DNA from: CAWEHT01 sp963808455
Lineage (GTDB): Bacteria; Chloroflexota; Anaerolineae; CG2-30-64-16
Length of the DNA: 33,571 nt
Direction: 5' to 3'
NCBI GenBank assembly: GCA_963808455.1
Contig: CAWEHT010000229.1
Coordinates: 1 to 33,571, forward strand
The notes under the pieces are model-generated. The model had not been told where the DNA came from. It saw nothing but the letters and a program-made list of their open reading frames with translations, and made no database searches. Positions 14,687-24,472 of this stretch are shown piece after piece. Position 1 is the stretch's first letter; each line of letters opens with the position of its first letter. The position numbers and the translations under genes are program-made.

Positions 14687-15800
14687 TCACGGCTTCGATA
14701 TCTGATCGAAGACGCCGCCATCGTCAAAATGCTCCCGCTGGGCCTTCCGCCAACCGCCGAAAATGTCGTCAACCGTGAACAACTCAACCTTGGAGAACGG
14801 CTTCAGATACTCCCTAGGCACCGCCTTTGCGTCGCGCGGCCGGTAATAGTGTTTGGCGGCTATCGTTTGGCCCTCGGGTGAATAGAGATACCGCAAGTAG
14901 GCTTCGGCCACCTTCCGCGTGCCGTGCTTTTCCACGACCTTATCCACGACGGCCACCGTCGGCTCGGCCAGAATGCTCACGGAGGGGACGACGATCTCCA
15001 ATCCGCCTTTGGCCTTCTTCATCTCGTTGACCGAATAGTGCGCCTCGTTCTCCCAGGCCAAGAGAACGTCGCCCCGGCCGTTCTTCACAAACGTCAACGT
15101 TGCCCCCCGGGCGCCGGAGTCAAGCACCTTCACGTGGGCGAACAGTTCCTTGACAAACTCACGGGCCTTCGCCTGGGCCTTGGCCACGGCGTCGGCGTGC
15201 TTGGGATCATGGAGTTTGGCCAGATCGCCCAATTCGCGTTTGAGCGCATATCCCCACGCCGCCAGATAGTTCCAGCGGGCCCCGCCCGAGGTCTTCGGGT
15301 CTGGCGTAACCACTTCCACGCCCGGTTTGACCAGATCGTTCCAATCCCTAATCCCCTTGGGATTGCCCTTGCGCACCAAGAAGACGATCGTGGAAGTGTA
15401 CGGAGGCGCTGTTGTTCGGCAACCTGGTCTGCCAATCTTTCGGCAAGAGCTTGGCATTGTCGCTGATCGCGTCGATGTCGTAAGCCAGCGCCAGGGTAAC
15501 CACGTCGGCCTCCATCCCGTCGATCACGCTCCGCGCCTGCTTGCCCGAGCCGCCGTGCGACGGCTCGACGACAACTGTCTGGCCGGTTTTCTGCTCCCAG
15601 TGTTTGGCGAAGGCTTTGTTGAAGTCCTCGTAGAGTTCGCGGGTGGGATCATAGGACACGTTGAGAATCTTGACGCTCTTGGGCGTGTCGGTCTTGCCGG
15701 TCGATCTCGTCCCGGGCTTGGAACATCCTTCGACGATCAGTCCGAGGGAAACGACGGCCAATAGGAGAAGCCAGCGGAAACGAGGCGAGCAAAGTCCCAT
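14687..15800 (-). CDS. sbp: Sulfate/thiosulfate-binding lipoprotein Sbp; one frame break
   Basis: Extracytoplasmic solute-binding protein of the sulfate importer. The N-terminus has a lipoprotein signal with the lipobox IVEGC, so it is membrane-anchored rather than freely periplasmic. Family motifs include LNVSYDPTRELYEDFNKAF, SHGGSGKQARSVIDG, ADVVTLALAYDID and LLPKDWQTRLPNN. The frame breaks near 15410 and continues in another frame as PYTSTIVFLVRKGNPKGI, TPDPKTSGGARWNYLAAWGY and FDDGGVFDQISKP to the stop at 14687. The anion-binding Ser/Gly segments (SHGGSG, SGGARW) are conserved. Repaired length is about 371 residues. It is first in the operon, downstream of a -24/-12 promoter. Confidence 0.85.
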
Positions 15801-15884
15801 TTACGAACCCCCAAGACGTGCGGTTTTCGGTTGAGCTGACATCGATGGCACGGCGTGTGCATCAAATACGATGATTCTCGATTC

Positions 15885-15898
15885 GCAACTCCCGTGCC
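15885..15898 (-). promoter_or_regulatory. Putative sigma-54 (-24/-12) promoter of the sulfate-import operon
   Basis: The minus strand reads GGCACGGGAGTTGC, matching the consensus TGGCACGNNNNTTGCW with the required GG-N10-GC spacing; only the base before GG differs (C for T). Transcription would begin near 15874, about 73 nt before the sbp ATG. A sigma-54 activator gene lies divergently upstream, and three repeats lie about 100-156 bp upstream of the expected start, the usual place for activator sites. Confidence 0.65.
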
Positions 15899-15972
15899 GC
15901 GTCACGGGACGCGGAACGAATGAGTGAATGCTCGTGGTGTGGGCTATGTGAATGAACTACGTCGCCAATAAC

Positions 15973-16030
15973 CGTTAAATATGCTGGACACATGCCGTTA
16001 TATATGATAGTATATCCGTCATATATGCTC
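15973..16030. promoter_or_regulatory. Three phased 14-bp direct repeats, putative enhancer (UAS) for the sigma-54 activator
   Basis: CCGTTAAATATGCT (15973), CCGTTATATATGAT (15996) and CCGTCATATATGCT (16017) match CCGTYAWATATGMT. Start-to-start distances are 23 and 21 bp, about two helical turns, so all face the same side of the helix. They lie between the divergent activator gene and the -24/-12 promoter of sbp. Confidence 0.65.
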
Positions 16031-16050
16031 GGCACACCGCTGTCTGAGAG

Positions 16051-16980
<930 letters not shown>

Positions 16981-16999
<19 letters not shown>

Positions 17000-17345
17000 A
17001 CGCGACCGGGCGGCGCTGCAGGTGCTGCGCCGGAATCTCGAGACGACCGGACTGGCCGTGCGGGCCGAGGTGGTCACAGGGGATGCGTTCGCCTACCTGG
17101 CTCGCCCTGGTCTGCCGGCCTTTCGACTGGTCTATATCGCGCCACCCCAATATCACGGCGTATGGCTCCGGGCGTTGTTGGCCGTAGACGCCCGGCCCGA
17201 GCTGCTCGAGCCGGATGGGCAGGCCGTCATCCGGATCTTTCCCAAAGAGTGGCTCGAGCCCGAGCTTGTGCACCTTAGCTTGTTCGACCGGCGCCAATAC
17301 GGCAGCACGGCCCTGTGCTTCTTCGGACGCCGGGAAGGTTCTTGA
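16981..17345 (+). CDS. rsmD: RsmD-like 16S rRNA (guanine-N2) methyltransferase, C-terminal part only
   Basis: C-terminal ~120 residues of an RsmD-type methyltransferase, which methylates G966 of 16S rRNA. The readable frame begins EAVFCERDRAALQVLRRNLE, the SAM-binding beta2 segment, and continues with VVTGDAF and the catalytic-motif region LVYIAPPQYHGVW. The usual (D/N)PPY motif is replaced by APPQY, which I associate with Chloroflexi RsmD from memory. It ends LFDRRQYGSTALCFFGR. The N-terminal half, with the glycine-rich SAM loop, is missing. The frame emerges exactly where the sigma-54 activator is cut off, so the gene lacks a start codon. Truncation is due to the sequence join, not to a natural short form. 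Confidence 0.75.
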
Positions 17346-17383
17346 CGCGGCTGCGGTTTCGCCGCCGCGGGATCGGAGTGCCC

Positions 17384-17689
17384 ATGGAGTGGAAACCCTC
17401 GGTCATCGATTTGCAGGAGGCGGCCCGCTCGGCTCCGGCGGGCGAGCGGGGCCCCCACACGGCGCGGCTGCCCCTCTGGCGCCGTTCGCTCAACAAGGCC
17501 GGAGGCAGGTTCTGGCCACGGGTCCGATCGGTCGAGGTGCTGGTCGAGGGCAGCGACGGCCAGACCTACCGGGTGCCGATCGCGGTGGGCCACAATAATA
17601 CCCTGCGCTGGCTGGCACTCGCCGGCATAGTCGCGCTGCCATTGAACTGGCTGGTGCGGCGTGCGGTGCGCGCCCGTCGCAGCAGCTAA
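17384..17689 (+). CDS. Small membrane-anchored hypothetical protein (101 aa)
   Basis: Not recognised. The ATG has GGAG seven bases upstream and follows the rsmD stop closely, suggesting co-transcription. The N-terminal ~50 residues are basic and Ala/Pro-rich. A short stretch, VRSVEVLVEGSDGQTYRVPI, looks like two beta strands. The C-terminus has one hydrophobic segment, LRWLALAGIVALPLNWLV, followed by a basic tail (RRAVRARRSS), so a single-pass protein with its tail in the cytoplasm is likely. The strand-plus-helix layout loosely recalls DUF4342 proteins, but the match is too weak to claim. Confidence 0.5.
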   Translation: MEWKPSVIDLQEAARSAPAGERGPHTARLPLWRRSLNKAGGRFWPRVRSVEVLVEGSDGQTYRVPIAVGHNNTLRWLALAGIVALPLNWLVRRAVRARRSS

Positions 17690-17710
17690 AAACCTCCCAA
17701 GGAGCGGAAT

Positions 17711-18843
17711 ATGGCCGCCCGAAGTCATCCCGCCTTTCTGTGGGTGCCGGCTCTCATCCTGTTGTTGAGCGGCTGTTCGGCGACCGCCTCAGTCTCGCCG
17801 TCGCCCACGCCCCAGGAGGCAGCAACTGCAGCCTCCGCCTCGACGACCGAGTCTCTTCCGCTGCCCCTGCCGACCGGCGACCTGGCGATGACGGGCGCGC
17901 CCACGGCCCCGCCCGCCGTGCCGGTGGCCAGCGACACGCCGGCCCCAACCGCAGCCGCCGCCCTTCCCGCGAGCGGCACGCCGCTGCCGGCCGTCGCTGC
18001 CCCGGCGACGGCCGCGCCCCTGGCGACCGGCGCGCCGCCACCGCCCGCCGCTGCCGCAGCGACGGCCGCGGCTCGCGCCGCCTGGCACTCCGGCCCCAAC
18101 CGGCGTGGCAGCCGCAGCCCGTCTGGCAACCGGCGCGCCGGGCCCAACCGCCGTGGCAGCCGCGGCGACGATCACGCCTGCGCCGACCGGCACGCCAACC
18201 CTCGCGCCGACGAGCCAGCCGACGGCTGTGCAGGCAGTCCAGGCCGCCACGCCGCAGGCCACCCAGGCGTCTGAGCCATCGGAAGCGCCCGTTGACATGA
18301 TCTGGAACGCCGAGGAGAAACAGCTACAGTACGCTTATCGTGCCGACCTGGTCTCGACCGCGACCGGCGGCGCGACCCGCGACTTTCACACTCACCATCG
18401 AGTACGCGCCCCCCGGGGACGTGCAGATGACGATGCCGGGCGGCATGGTGACGAGAATCCTGGAAGACAAGGGGACCGTCTGGCAGAGGGGGACGGACGG
18501 CACCTGGGCGCAGCTGTCCACCGACGAGGCCCAGGCCGTTATAGGCACCCTGCCTTTGCTGAATTCGACGCAAGTGAGCCAGCTCAAGCAGCAGATCGTC
18601 GTCGCGCAGACAAAGTTCGCCGGCCTGACTTCGGTCAACGGCGTCCCGGCCTGGGCTTACGACTACGCCACCGTGACGGCCAACACCAGCGCGAGCAGCC
18701 CGTCCGAGATCTGGATCGGGGTTGCAAACCGCCTGCCCCTGAAAGCACAGAGCACGGGCAGTGCGTCTTCAGGGACAGGCCAGGCCACGACGGTGATCAC
18801 GTATCAGTATGACCCCAGCATCAAGGTGCAGGCGCCGGGGTAA
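17711..18843 (+). CDS. Lipoprotein with long Ala/Pro/Thr linker and C-terminal beta domain; two frame breaks
   Basis: Exported lipoprotein. The signal peptide ends in the lipobox LLLSGCSA. About 170 residues of Ala/Pro/Thr-rich linker follow, typical of Chloroflexi lipoproteins. The linker frame breaks near 18080, and again near 18375 at the start of the folded domain. After repair the C-terminal ~180 residues read WNAEEKQLQYAYRADLVSTA, FTLTIEYAPPGDVQMTMPGG, WQRGTDGTWAQLS, and WAYDYATVTANTSASSPSEI to QYDPSIKVQAPG. The layout (beta strands, a W-containing turn, a probe of hydrophobic strands) recalls LppX/LolA-type lipid-binding lipoproteins, but this is inference. The ATG follows GGAGCGGAAT. 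It converges on the SPFH gene, with 15 bp between stops. Confidence 0.65.
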
Positions 18844-18858
18844 GGCTCGACCGCGCGC

Positions 18859-20203
18859 TTACTTCTTCCCCCACGGCGCGGGCCGCTCGGCAGGGGGCTG
18901 TGGCGCCGGCGCAGGCTGCGGCGGGGGCTGCGGAGCGGGTGCCGCCGGCTCGGGCTGCCGTGCGGGTGCCGGCGCAGCTGCGCCCACCGCGCCCAGCACG
19001 GCGGCCAGGCGCTGGTTCAGCGCGGCGTTGACGGCGCTGGGATGGATCGCCGAGATCGGCCCGTCAGGGGTGCGGTGCCCGGCGATCACGGTGACGTGGT
19101 CCACCGGGAAGAGGTCCATGGTGCCGGCGAAGGCGCCGACCACATCGCCGAACCTCTCGATGATGTAAGCCGTCATCGCCTGATTGCCGCCTCCCTCCAG
19201 GATCTCGATCGTGCGGCTGAGCATCGCAATGTGCGCCTGGCCCTCGCCGCGGATGCCCGCCGCCTCGGCGCGCGCCCCTTCCACCATCTTCTGCGCCGAA
19301 GCCTCCGCGGGCACCGTGACCGTGGCCTGGAGCTGCGTCCGCACCATCTCGATCCGCTGCTTCTCGGCCTCGACCTGGGCGCGGCAGGCCCGCCACTTGC
19401 GACTCGGCGTTAGCCGTCGCTTCCTGCATGCCGACCGCCTTGCGCTGGTTCTCTTTTGCCACCCGCACCCTGGTCTGCGCCTCCAGCTGCTGCCGGTCAT
19501 TTTCGAGCGCCCGGATGCCCACGTCCGCCCGCCGAGCCTCTTCCTGCTCCTTGGCCGCCGCTCGCGCCGTGGCCTTCGCCTCGCGCGACTGGCTGTCGGC
19601 GTTGGCGGTCTGGATGCGTTTCAGCAAGGCAATGTAGAGATCGGGCTCCTTGACGCCCTCAAGCCGATGGTCCTCGACGTCGGCGATGTTCATGGTGGTG
19701 ATCTCGAGGCCGATCCCCTCCAGGTCCGACTTGCACACCTTGATCATGTTCTGGATCAGGCGATCCTTGTGGCTCATGACCTCCTCAGGGGTCATGGCGG
19801 CGATCGAATCGCGCAGGTGGCCTTCGATGATGGAGGTGGCGATCTTGCTCAGATCGGCCCAGTTGTTGGTCAGGTATAGGATGCGCTTGACGGCGTTGAT
19901 CATGCCATGGTCCGACTTGGCGACGGCATAGCTGACCGTGGCCTTGACGGTGAGCGGCACGATGCCCCTGGCGATGGCCGACTCGACCACGACGGTGGTG
20001 GTCTGCGGCGTCAGGTCCATTGTGGTGAAGCGGTTGACCAGGGGCAAGACGAAGACACGCCCGCCGCGGAAGATGCCGAAGCTGCCGCCCTTACCATGGA
20101 CCACGGCCAGCTGGCTGGGCGGCACGAGCTTCATCTTCGAGACCACCTGGATGAAGAGCGTGAGCAGGATCAGGACCCCCAGGGTAATCAGGAAATAGAT
20201 CAT
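18859..20203 (-). CDS. SPFH/Band 7 flotillin-like membrane protein (second of operon); one frame break
   Basis: Membrane-microdomain scaffold-like protein of ~447 residues. One N-terminal helix (MIYFLITLGVLILLTLFIQV) is followed by the SPFH domain: PPSQLAVVHGKGGSFGIFRG, GRVFVLPLVNRFTTMDLTPQ and VPLTVKATVSYAVAKSD, with EGHLRDSIAAMTPEEVMSHK and GLEITTMNIADVED. An Ala/Glu/Arg-rich coiled coil typical of flotillins follows. The frame breaks in the coiled coil near 19395 and continues in another frame as QVEAEKQRIEMVRTQLQATV to FVIERF-like sequence, ending in a Pro/Ala-rich tail (APAPQPPPQPAPAPQPP). Its ATG overlaps the upstream SPFH stop (ATGA). It probably forms a hetero-oligomer with that protein (inference). 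Confidence 0.8.
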
Positions 20204-21657
20204 CGCGTCGCCTCCACGCCACCGCTACCTTCAGAGACCTGGCTGCCGCCTGCGCCATCGCCTGCCGGCGAAGCCGAAAGCAGCGCTTTCACGCTGATGC
20301 CGAAGCCCTCATCCAGGCGGCGCATGAAGTCGACCATGGCCGCCGGGCCGCGATTGACGGCGCCGTTGAACCCGTCTTCCTCGTTGAGCATCAGCAATTG
20401 TTCGACGCTCTGTTTCTGGGCGTGCTGTTGGTAGGCTCCGAAGAGGAGCGGCAGCTGCGTGAGGAAGAGCGCAATCTTGCCTTTGTCGCCCGTGCGCTGG
20501 AGCAACTCCACCTTCTGCTGCAGCAGCTCGTTGCGCGCGCCCTGCACTACCTGGATCGCCTGGGCGTCGCCCTGGGCCAGCGTCTCGGCGGCCATGCGCT
20601 GGGCTTCGGCGGCCAGGGTAACCTCTGATTGGTTTTTCAGCTTCTGGATCGCGACGTTCATCTCCTGCACCGCGCGCTGGCCACTGCTCATGGCTTCGGC
20701 CACGTTGCTGTCGGCTTCCAGCTTGGCCCGCGTGACATCAGCCTCGCACTGGCGCCGGAACACCTCGATCTCCTGCGTCTTGGCCACGATGCGCTCGTTG
20801 GCGACCTGCTCGGCTACCGCCATCCGCCGGTTGGCATCCGACTCGGCCTGCTCGGCGCGGGCACGCAGGCGAGCTTCCTCGATCTCCACTTCCTGCCGCT
20901 TGCCCGACAGCGTCTTGTTGGCCAGGTTGGCGATGTAGTTGGAGGTGTCCCAGATGCGCTGCAGCGAAACGGAGACCACTTCCATGCCGAAGCTGCTCAG
21001 GTCTGACTGGCAGTCTTCCAGCAAGATGTGCCGGAAGGTGGCGCGCTCTCCCTCTTCGGCAGGGCCGCCGTCCAGGCCCAGCCCAAGAGGAGACCGCGCA
21101 GCCTGCAAGGTGGCGCCGCCCTGCGCAGCCTGCGCATTGGCGCTGGCCTGCGCAGCCGCCTTGGCCAGGTCCTGATCGGCGACGCCCTCGGCGCTCTCGA
21201 CCATGCCGATGGCCTGCAGCGGCGTGGTTTTGTTCAAGGCCGCGCGGAAATTGCCGATCATCGTTTGCTGGATCTGGTCCTGGATTTGCTGGCGCGACTT
21301 GCCGAGCAGCTGCTGGACGGCGTTGTAGAGCAGCGTCTCGTTTTGATCGTTGACACAAACGCAGGCCGTGGCATCGGCCCCGACCGAGATGCCGTTGGCC
21401 GAGTTGACCCCCTCGATCTTGACATTGATAGGCAGGATCGTCAGGTCAATCGCCTGCGCGGTCTGGATGAAGGGGATCACAAAGGTCCAACCGCCGCGCT
21501 GGATGCGGAAGCCATAGCTCCGCCCCGCGATCACCGTCTCAGTACCGCCGGTGATGACGAGGATCTGGTTGGACGGGCAGACCCTCACCAGGGAGCGCAG
21601 CAGGGAAAGCAAGACAATAAAGACGACGAGCCCGAGCAGACCACCGAGTATGCCCAT
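20200..21657 (-). CDS. SPFH/Band 7 flotillin-like membrane protein (first of pair, 485 aa)
   Basis: Flotillin-family protein. The ATG at 21657 has a perfect AGGAGG six bases upstream; an open extension to 21720 is therefore rejected. The N-terminal helix is MGILGGLLGLVVFIVLLSLL. The SPFH domain includes VCPSNQILVITGG, GWTFVIPFIQTAQAIDLTIL and GNFRAALNKTTPLQAIGMVE. It is interrupted by an Ala/Gln-rich insert (~residues 165-200, AAAQASANAQAAQGG) before SSFGMEVVSVSLQRIWDTSN. A long coiled coil follows (EEARLRARAEQAESDANRRM onward). The C-terminal part contains QLPLLFGAYQQHAQKQ. It sits between an nfeD-like gene (16 bp upstream) and the second SPFH gene. NfeD-flotillin operons are a recognised pairing for membrane-domain organisation. 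Confidence 0.85.
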   Translation of the reverse strand: MGILGGLLGLVVFIVLLSLLRSLVRVCPSNQILVITGGTETVIAGRSYGFRIQRGGWTFVIPFIQTAQAIDLTILPINVKIEGVNSANGISVGADATACVCVNDQNETLLYNAVQQLLGKSRQQIQDQIQQTMIGNFRAALNKTTPLQAIGMVESAEGVADQDLAKAAAQASANAQAAQGGATLQAARSPLGLGLDGGPAEEGERATFRHILLEDCQSDLSSFGMEVVSVSLQRIWDTSNYIANLANKTLSGKRQEVEIEEARLRARAEQAESDANRRMAVAEQVANERIVAKTQEIEVFRRQCEADVTRAKLEADSNVAEAMSSGQRAVQEMNVAIQKLKNQSEVTLAAEAQRMAAETLAQGDAQAIQVVQGARNELLQQKVELLQRTGDKGKIALFLTQLPLLFGAYQQHAQKQSVEQLLMLNEEDGFNGAVNRGPAAMVDFMRRLDEGFGISVKALLSASPAGDGAGGSQVSEGSGGVEATR

Positions 21658-21673
21658 GGTTCCTCCTGGGGTG

Positions 21674-22447
21674 TCACCGCACACGCACGCATTCCGCGTC
21701 CACCTGCACGATGCGCACAATTGCGCCGTGCTCGTACGCTGTTCCTTCGTCGGCAGCCAGAGCGTAGAGGTCGGTCACTTGCATGCCGGCCTGCACACGC
21801 ACTTTGCCCATGTTCGTGGCATCGAGGGGCACGACGACGGTGGCCTGTTCCCCGACCAGGTCGGTTTCCGGCGGGACGATCCCCGTGTCATGCCTTTGAA
21901 AACGGAAGAAAGCGTTGGCCACAAAGGAGCTGCCCAGGCCGACGAGGATCGCCACGAGCAAGCTCCGGAGAGGGCCGAGGCCTGAGGCCAGGCTGGCCCA
22001 GCCGGCCGGCCCGAATCCCAGGCAGAAGTAGACCAACAGGCGCAAATAGAGGAGCACGGACAGGATGGCCGCGCCCTCCTGTTGTCCCGGCGCTGCCGGC
22101 GCCGCGGCCTGATCGCGCCCGGCCTGCGCCGCCCCGCGCCCGGCGGCCTGGCCCCCAGGGTGAGCCGCCGCGTGGCCGCCCGCCGCATGGCCGCCTGTCG
22201 AGGCGCCATGCCCGGCCCCGCCGGCTGCGTGTCCGGCCCCGGTCGCATGCCCGGCTGTGCCCGCGCCGCCGTGGTGGCCCAACAGCCCAAAGAAGTCAAG
22301 GAAGACGACGCCGGCCGCAAAGACGGTGCTGCCGATGAAGAGCTGCAACAGAGCGCGGGGATTGAGCACCTGCCGCGCAAGCGAAACGGCCAGGATGAGC
22401 AGGCAAATGGCCAGGGCCGAAAAGAAGACTCGCCGGGTACGGTTCAT
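21674..22447 (-). CDS. NfeD-like membrane protein with Gly/His/Ala-rich loop (257 aa)
   Basis: Membrane partner of SPFH proteins. The ATG (MNRTRRVFFS) starts the first helix, SALAICLLILAVSLARQVL. The second helix, ALLQLFIGSTVFAAGVVFLD, is followed by a ~65-residue low-complexity segment of Gly, His and Ala (GHHGGAGTAGHATGAGHAAG and more). Two further helices follow, then a C-terminal NfeD-type OB-fold-like domain (DLVGEQATVVVPLDATNMGK, VRVQAGMQVTDLYALAADEG, GAIVRIVQVD). The His-rich loop is unusual for NfeD and might bind metal, but it may equally be unstructured filler. It is the first gene of the nfeD-SPFH-SPFH operon. Confidence 0.65.
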   Translation of the reverse strand: MNRTRRVFFSALAICLLILAVSLARQVLNPRALLQLFIGSTVFAAGVVFLDFFGLLGHHGGAGTAGHATGAGHAAGGAGHGASTGGHAAGGHAAAHPGGQAAGRGAAQAGRDQAAAPAAPGQQEGAAILSVLLYLRLLVYFCLGFGPAGWASLASGLGPLRSLLVAILVGLGSSFVANAFFRFQRHDTGIVPPETDLVGEQATVVVPLDATNMGKVRVQAGMQVTDLYALAADEGTAYEHGAIVRIVQVDAECVRVR

Positions 22448-22883
22448 AGGCAACCTGCTGTGACGCTGGGTCGGACTGATTCCATGAGCATTGATCCCTC
22501 CCTTGGCGCAAGTCCTGGCAACATCTAATCACGGGGCCACGGATGCTGCTTGACGTGGGCATGACCTCCGGCTGACAGCGCTCGGACAAGCGCACGCTCT
22601 CATTATACACCTGTGGAGATCCCGGACACGGAGAGCGCATTGCTGAGGGGCAGCTGCAACTTTGGGCGCCGGCCGACCACGGATACCACGCGGGTGCGCG
22701 AGCCACGCACGTCGAGGGCCCCGAAGCCGCGTCCAACCGGGCGGTCCCAAGCACTCCGTCCCCACAAGGGGCACCGACCCCGCGGGGTCTGCTTCCTTTC
22801 ATCCGCGTCCCGATCCCGGGCCGGACCACGGGTGCCGGCGCGGATCGGGACGCGCTCATCGCCAGATATGCCGTCTTTCGCGG
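22448..22883. other. Intergenic region upstream of the nfeD-SPFH operon
   Basis: 436 bp with no supported gene; open frames on either strand are Arg/Pro-rich and lack recognisable features. It probably carries the operon promoter (see 22602-22607) and the end of the lipoprotein transcript from the right. Confidence 0.4.
22602..22607 (-). promoter_or_regulatory. Possible -10 box (TATAAT) for the nfeD-SPFH operon
   Basis: A perfect TATAAT on the minus strand in otherwise GC-rich DNA, 155 nt upstream of the nfeD-like ATG. No good -35 hexamer is seen 17 bp upstream, so this is a weak call. Confidence 0.3.
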
Positions 22884-23772
22884 CTACGGCGCGATCTGGT
22901 ACCAGATGTCCGCCCGGTAGCCGCGGGCATCGATCTGGGCGATCGTCCCGATGATCGCCGGCCGGCCCGCCTTGCAACGCCATTCGTAGATCGTGTCATG
23001 GCCCGTTATGGCAGCCGGGATGAAGTCGGCAGCGGGCTGTTGCTGGCAGAAGCCGGCCATGCCGTCGGTCGGGGTCTTGTCAACATCCGCCTTCGCCTGG
23101 CACGGCAGATTGGCCCCGACGGTACAGGCGTAGACCTTGCCATCCATGCAGCGCCAGAATGAATTCTGGGCAACGGGCGGCGCGGGAGTGCCCGGCAGGT
23201 TGAGGGCTTTCTGAAGCCCGTTGACCACCCCGGGCGGGAGCTTGGGGCCGGTGTAGCGAGCGTCCGGCTGGTCGATGGTGTCCACCGCAGCGCAGTAGGC
23301 GAAGGGATCGCTATAGGTGGCCTGCGCCGTGCTCACCACGGTGACGGTGCCCGTCGCAGCGATGGTGGGCACTGCCCCGTTCGCGGCCGCCGGCGCCGTA
23401 ACGGTGATGGCCGGCGACGTCATCGCCTCGGTCGGCGTCATCGGCGCCGTGACGGCGGCCGCCGTCGGCGTCACCGGCTCAGTCGGCGTCATCGGCGCCG
23501 TCGCGGAAATGGAGGCGGTCGGTGTCATAGCAAGCGTGGGCTGCGCCGAGCGCGATGGCCGCGGTCGAGGTCACCGCCGCGGTCGCCCCGGCAGGCAGCG
23601 CCGGCGCGGTGGTTGGGGCGACGGCCGCCTGCGCTATGGTGGGGGCGGGAGCCGAGGTGGACGGTAGCGCCGCCGGCTGAGGCGCCGCACACGCGCTGAG
23701 CAGCAAGCTCCCGAGGATCAGCGGCGCGAACCACGCCTGTCGGATAAGCGGATAACGTCGAAGCACTCGCAC
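22884..23772 (-). CDS. Lipoprotein with Thr/Pro repeats and Cys-containing C-terminal domain; one frame break
   Basis: Exported lipoprotein of unknown function. The signal peptide has lipobox LLLSACAA. The linker is Ala/Thr/Pro-rich and holds two near copies of TAPMTPTE. The frame breaks near 23545 within the linker and resumes as MTPTASISATAPMTPTEP. The folded C-terminal domain (~140 residues) reads SDPFAYCAAVDTIDQPDARY, GPKLPPGVVNGLQKAL, FWRCMDGKVYACTVGANLPC, GFCQQQP and YEWRCKAGRP, with six Cys that could form three disulfides. I recall similar DPFAYC/WRC/DGKVYAC lipoproteins in Chloroflexi but know of no function. It is divergent from the DUF1992-pspA set. Confidence 0.65.
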
Positions 23773-23903
23773 AGTAGAGATCCTCCTTCAACCACATTCT
23801 ACTACTGAATGACGCCGCGCACCAGATCATGCCGGACCTGCGGCCTGCGCTGCCCTGATCCCAGCCCGAGACGGTCTGATCCCGGGGCCGCGATGCTCCC
23901 GAC

Positions 23904-23932
23904 TTGATCCGATCCCGGCACCGCGCTACTAT
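23904..23932 (+). promoter_or_regulatory. Putative sigma-70-type promoter for the DUF1992-pspA-nfeD-like set
   Basis: TTGATC (23904-23909), 17 bp spacer, then TACTAT (23927-23932). Transcription would start near 23939, about 60 nt before the ATG at 23999. Spacing is ideal and the -10 lies in a rare AT-rich patch. Confidence 0.45.
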
Positions 23933-23998
23933 TATGCAGGCGCTGGCGGGCGAGACCGCCGGCCGCCACCACACCACAAGCAGAGGGCACACGCTGCG

Positions 23999-24439
23999 AT
24001 GGACATGGACGACCTGGTGGAGAGGAAGATCCGCGAGGCGATGGAGCAAGGGCAGTTCGACGACCTGCCGGGCCAGGGCAGGCCTCAGAACCACGATGAC
24101 TATTTCGCGCTGCCCGAGGAGGCACGCCAGAGCACGACCGTCTTGAAGAACGCCGGGTACCTGCCTGCGGAAGTGGAGCTGTGCAAGGAGATCGCGGCGC
24201 TGCGCGTCGCCCTGATGGGCAGCGCCGAGGATGAGGAGCGGCAGCACATCACGCGGGCTCTCAACGATAAGCTGCTGGAGCTGAACCTGCTGCTGGAACG
24301 CGGCCGGCGGGCGCCGCGCCGGGCGCCGCGCTGGTTGACGGGGCCGCGCCCGGCCAATTTCCCAATTGGAAGTTATCCAACCATCCTGGCAGGCAGTCGG
24401 GCGTACCATAATCGCCAGATTGGCGTCTTCGTAGTGTAA
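23999..24439 (+). CDS. DUF1992 (DnaJ-C28-like) domain protein (146 aa)
   Basis: The N-terminal ~75 residues carry the DUF1992 signature: VERKIREAMEQGQFDDLPGQ, GRPQNHDDYF, and LKNAGYLPAEVELCKEI. This domain is found in small bacterial proteins and in eukaryotic DNAJC28; its biochemical role is not settled. Residues ~75-105 continue as a helix (ITRALNDKLLELNLLLERG), and the tail is basic and Pro-rich. The first ATG is used; another lies two codons in. It sits 33 bp before the pspA-like gene on the same strand and probably shares its transcript. A link to membrane-stress response is inferred only from context. Confidence 0.8.
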   Translation: MDMDDLVERKIREAMEQGQFDDLPGQGRPQNHDDYFALPEEARQSTTVLKNAGYLPAEVELCKEIAALRVALMGSAEDEERQHITRALNDKLLELNLLLERGRRAPRRAPRWLTGPRPANFPIGSYPTILAGSRAYHNRQIGVFVV

Positions 24440-24472
24440 GCGATGAGCAGGGGAGGTGGAAAGGAGAAGACT

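Noticed and set aside
15846..15860. Plus-strand TGGCACGGCGTGTGC resembling a sigma-54 promoter
   Set aside because: Its core CACGGCGTGTGC is shared with the palindrome at 14638-14674, so it is more likely a half REP copy, and it points toward the activator gene rather than the operon.
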